From the NCBI GenBank assembly GCA_015680635.1, contig JAABOA010000317.1, positions 1 through 16,829 on the forward strand: a DNA stretch of 16,829 bases, in the 5' to 3' direction. The notes under the pieces are model-generated. The model did not search any database. It saw only the letters and a program-made list of their open reading frames with translations, and had not been told where the DNA came from. The position numbers and the translations under genes were made by a program. Positions within the stretch are counted from its first letter, which is position 1, and each line of letters begins with the position of its first letter. Below are positions 9,736 to 16,829 of this stretch, piece after piece. The stretch comes from Lunasporangiospora selenospora (taxonomy: Eukaryota > Mortierellomycota > Mortierellomycetes > Mortierellales > Mortierellaceae).

Positions 9736-10813
9736 ATGCCCAAAGCCAGCACCTCTACCCCTGCATCAGCTACAGCTGGAAACGAGCCTGCCCAGAGAAG
9801 ATCCAGTCGGCTCTCGGGCAAGGTTGCTGCTTCTGACAAGAACTCTACATCCGCCGAACGCGCGGGAAAAAAGTCAAGCTCAGTCTCAGGAACCATCAAG
9901 GCAGAGGAGGGCAAGAAGCGAAAGGCTGACTCATATGATGACAAGGCCAAGTCAAAGGTGGTAAAGGTAGAGAAGGTCAAAGAGAGCCAACCTTCAAAAC
10001 CCGAGGTGTCAAAGGATTCCAGCGTCGCATCAGCAGAAAAGTCTGTCAAGAAAGAAGGCGCAGCAAAGGATATCAAGTTGACCATTGAGCGATGGTAAGT
10101 CCATTTCCAATGACAATTCTCAAAAGATAAAAAGGAGATATTCTCAGCCTTACTACTAGCATCGCAGCCCTTTCATGGATTGATTTTGTCCGCCCGTGTA
10201 GTTCTCTCTTTGAGCCTATTCTATTGCTCTTTTCCTGAGCTCCATCTCCCCATGACCACATCAATAACAAATGTGCCTGATATCTTCCTCCCTTATCCAA
10301 AAAAGCAACACTTGCACGCAATACCGTTCGAATGTGTTGAGAATTACCAGGGTAACAAGACAGTTGCATGAAGCCACTACCAATGAAGTTTACATTAGAT
10401 CATAGAAACTGATATTTGACGTATTGCACTTAGATTATGGCAAAACTCTACCCTAGCGCAACAGTTCAAGAAGAGGTGTTACCAAAGACCAAGTCATTTG
10501 AGATCTACTTGAGCACCGGTGGTTCCAATAGTAAGTAGCAGGAATCTCAGAGATATTTATCTGGCACATCAAAGTAAACATCCTCAATGACAAACCATTT
10601 CTTTCTTTAATAGACAAGTTGATCTGGAGCGGGAAAGCACATGCCCCACCCAAGTACGCGTCCTTTCCCCTCCCCTTTCCTGCTTTGTTACATTGCGCCT
10701 TTGTTCAATGACATGCACTAACTGGCCATACATTTTATTTCTTCTCCAGGCGACTTGCCTTTCCTGCAGATGATGTCTATGTCGACCTGCTTGAGAAGGC
10801 CCTACAGGAATAA
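9736..10813 (+). CDS. Selenoprotein H/Rdx-like protein, cysteine form (thioredoxin fold)
   Basis: Five exons: 9736-10094, 10306-10351, 10434-10530, 10614-10653 and 10750-10813. All junctions are GT..AG with matching phases, giving 201 residues. The first ~110 residues are Lys/Ser/Ala-rich with basic clusters (SSRLSGK, GKKRKAD) that suggest nuclear targeting. A Rdx domain follows: IKLTIER-CNTC, then KLYPSATVQEEV, FEIYLSTGG, KLIWSGKAHAPPK, LAFP and DLLEKALQE. This matches the SelW/SelH pattern, in which a CxxC or CxxU redox motif follows the first beta strand. Here Cys120 and Cys123 form the motif, and the Cys120 codon is split by the first intron (TG|C). The start is set at ATG 9736; the longer open frame has no earlier ATG. 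A nuclear redox or DNA-associated role is inferred from SelH. The least certain join is the acceptor of exon 2, which sits in an A-run. Confidence 0.82.
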
Positions 10814-11200
10814 TGGCAGCAGTTCTCCCATGATTTAGTCGAGCAGAGGAGCGTATAGTCATCCTAGCCTTTTCCCTAGTTTCCTGAAAACAATCGCCCG
10901 AATCCCCTCCCCTCTCCAACCCTCCAATATGAGTGACAATAACTGAGTATCTGCAGAGGACGCGAAATGCTGTTTCCACTATATATATATTTTTTTCTTT
11001 TGTATTTGTAATCCAGAGTTGGTTATACATGGTATCGAACATAATCCTTTCCTCTCGCAACTCCTTGAAGGGGGGGGGGGGTAGCCTTAAATGTTGGTAC
11101 AAACTTGTCAGTCTTCAGTTTTGACCCCGAAATGCCTTCAACTTCTGGGACATAGCTACGATGGTGATTAGCTTTTCATCTACAATCTCATCCAGCTCGT
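10814..11200. other. Gap between convergent genes, with AT and G12 runs
   Basis: It holds the 3' ends of the SelH-like gene (+) and the kinesin gene (-). An (AT)-type run at about 10980-10991 and a run of twelve G at 11070-11081 are visible. The part from 11200 down to 11115 is an open - strand frame that continues the kinesin C-terminus (see the kinesin entry). Nothing else coding is apparent. Confidence 0.7.
11070..11081 (+). repeat. G12 homopolymer
   Basis: Twelve consecutive G residues in the convergent 3' region, not part of any coding region I can support. Confidence 0.9.
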
Positions 11201-15474
<4,274 letters not shown>

Positions 15475-15756
15475 TGTTGTGCCGTTGGACCTTGCGAGCG
15501 GCGGGATGCAGAACGGTGAGGGGCAAGTTGGGGAGGGAGCAGGTCAATCGAGGATGGGTGCGTGAGGGAGGTATGAGGGAAAGAGCTCGCAGGCGAAAAG
15601 GGCTGAGAGAGAAAAAGAGAGAAGGGAGTCGGGCGAAAGAGCGTGGGCCAGAATTCGACAGAGCGTTGGATGAAGGGGATGATACGAGACAGTGCTAGAA
15701 ACAGGGAGAGAAAGAGAGAGAGAATGCATGCATTCGGTTGGAAAGAAAGAAAAAAA

Positions 15757-15777
15757 CGAAAAACGAAAAACGAAAAA
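15757..15777. repeat. (CGAAAAA)3 tandem repeat
   Basis: Three perfect 7-nt units within the purine-rich region upstream of the kinesin gene. Confidence 0.9.
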
Positions 15778-15988
15778 TGAATGAAAGAAAGAGGGAAGGG
15801 CAACATGACAACATGCGACTTTGGCGGGAGGCGGGGCAACGGACCGGTGAGCCACGCAGCGGGAGCAAGGCACACAGGCACGGCCAGAGGAGAGCCACGG
15901 AGAGATCAAGGGCGCGACAAAATGCCTGCCGCCCATTCAGCAGGCGACTGAAAAGTAAGAGAAAGAGAGCGCACGCGCGATGCACCGC

Positions 15989-16019
15989 GGAAGAGGAAGA
16001 AGAGGAGGAGGAGGAGGAG
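15989..16019. repeat. GAA/GAG trinucleotide microsatellite
   Basis: A purine-only run made of AAG, AGG and GAG units, with no Y bases over about 30 nt. Confidence 0.88.
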
Positions 16020-16054
16020 ACGCGGGAGAGATGCTCTCTACCATCACGGGGCTT

Positions 16055-16090
16055 CCATCCATCTATCCATCGATCCATTCATCCATTCAT
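16055..16090. repeat. Imperfect (ATCC)n tetranucleotide repeat
   Basis: Repeated CATC/CATT tetramers with a few substitutions over about 36 nt. Confidence 0.85.
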
Positions 16091-16503
16091 TGGAATGGTC
16101 TACGGTCCGGATGCCGGCGTCCCAAGGATGGGGAAAGGGGGAAGGTGAGAGAGATAAAAAGAGTGAGAAGAGAGAGGTATGTGCACATCGCACGCTATCC
16201 TGCTATCCTGGGCGCAGGCAGATGCGGCTTCTGTGACGTGACGACTCGAGTTGCAGCTGAAGTAAATCGCTTTGGATTGTCTTCAGTGATATCTTCGGCT
16301 TCCACTCTTCTTTCCCTTCCCTACTCCAAACGGGCGTTAGTTGGATGAAAAGGGAAATAGGCAAGTTTCACCAGCATATGCCTGATTGTCCCAAATGCGA
16401 ATCGATCTGTTGGGGGCGTTTTTCAGCACAGTCAGATTTGCCTACACCACCAATCGGGAACATGCACATGGAGTGTCGAGGCTGAGATTGCTAGGCTAGG
16501 TAA

Positions 16504-16829
16504 ATGAAAGACTCACCATCAAATAGAATATATTGGTTGACCATAGCTCTATCCCTAATTAATCTGAAAAAAAAAGGCGGTGGCAAAGACAAAACTGTGA
16601 TCTACATAGACGGCCCCTGGATGCAACACAGGATAAGCGGAAGAACCTACGAAATAGGGCTCTTTTAAAGGCGCGAGCGGCTATCGATGACTTTAAGACA
16701 CGTCTCAGTAATGGCTCGAGGTTAAGGAGCAAGCACTACCGAAAAGCGTGGAAACCACTTCAGTCAGGCTTTTACTGGCGGGAGAGGACCGGAACGATCT
16801 TGTGCGCTTTCTGCGGGAAAGAAGTTGGA
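16504..16829 (+). pseudogene. Frame-broken fragment resembling a Mortierella-type FEN1/PIN-like nuclease protein (runs off the window)
   Basis: The likely coding signal moves through three + strand frames. The first, open from ATG 16504 to a stop near 16665, contains KDKTVIYIDGP (to about 16617). The second, from about 16623 to about 16784, reads RNRALLKARAAIDDFKTRL, then RSKHYRKAWKPL and SGFYWRE. The third, from 16784 to the window end, reads EDRNDLVRFLRERSW. Put in order, these segments resemble from memory the YIDG...FYW..EDR..L..FLR..GW pattern of PIN/FEN1-like (XPG-fold) proteins that are common in Mortierella genomes. At least two frame changes make an intact gene unlikely; small introns are not excluded, but I see no suitable donor and acceptor pairs. 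What lies past 16829 is unknown. The family call is moderate at best. Confidence 0.45.

Larger units (their letters stand above)
15475..16503. other. Purine-rich upstream region without a convincing gene
   Basis: It presumably contains the kinesin promoter and 5' UTR at its left end. Several open frames exist on both strands, but all are low-complexity Arg/Glu/Lys or Ser/Phe/Leu strings produced by GA-rich DNA, with no recognisable domain. Local items: a perfect 14-nt palindrome GAATGCATGCATTC at 15722-15735, three 7-nt CGAAAAA units at 15757-15777, a GAG/GAA run at about 15989-16019, ATCC-type repeats at 16055-16090, and a TGACGTGA (CRE-like) word at 16234-16241. Confidence 0.65.

Noticed and set aside
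10180-10371. A 63-codon + strand frame inside the first intron and second exon of the SelH-like gene
   Set aside because: It uses a different frame from the CxxC exon and has no recognisable features; it is a chance frame.
16440-16550. A - strand ATG frame beginning MVNQYILFDG, considered as the start of a Crinkler-like gene
   Set aside because: The frame closes after about 17 codons, and no continuation with a Crinkler N-terminal pattern could be found in any frame or across a GTGAGT donor.

Overview
The window looks like nuclear DNA of a filamentous fungus, most likely an early-diverging one (Mortierellomycota/Mucoromycota type). The evidence is seven protein genes of eukaryotic type, broken by many short introns with GTAAGT/GTATGT-like donors, one nuclear tRNA gene, abundant microsatellites, and a broken fragment at the right edge that resembles a PIN/FEN1-like protein family I remember as expanded in Mortierella. 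All exon models were built by hand: frames were joined across GT..AG introns and the phases checked. No search was run, so family names rest on recognised motifs.

Left part (1-5342). A truncated + strand gene (59-1961) encodes the C-terminal membrane segments and a long Ser/Pro-rich tail of a probable Frizzled/Smoothened-like seven-helix receptor. It converges on a six-exon - strand gene for a CWF19/CWF19L2 splicing factor (5342-2223). A 182-bp gap then separates CWF19 from a divergent + strand gene for a probable mitochondrial RRM protein (5525-6722).

Middle part (6723-10813). A sparse spacer carries an inverted repeat, a G-rich tract and an intact tRNA-Thr(CGT) at 7215-7287. Next come a six-exon - strand PIG-P/Gpi19 gene (9468-8005; GPI-anchor synthesis) and, divergent from it across a 267-bp gap, a five-exon + strand gene for a selenoprotein-H/Rdx-like thioredoxin-fold protein (9736-10813). 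The latter has a CxxC motif in place of CxxU.

Right part (10814-16829). A ten-exon - strand gene (15474-11201) encodes a SAM-domain kinesin-13 (KIF24-like) with a glutamine-rich linker and an apparent 1-nt frame break near its C-terminus. Upstream lies about 1 kb of purine-rich, microsatellite-rich DNA without a convincing gene. The window ends in a frame-shifted fragment on the + strand (16504-16829).

The genes are housekeeping functions (splicing, GPI anchoring, mitochondrial RNA, microtubule dynamics, redox, signalling) and do not form a pathway cluster. I see no convincing new multi-gene system. The most interesting items are the Cys-type SelH homologue, the kinesin frame break, the receptor-like gene and the edge fragment.
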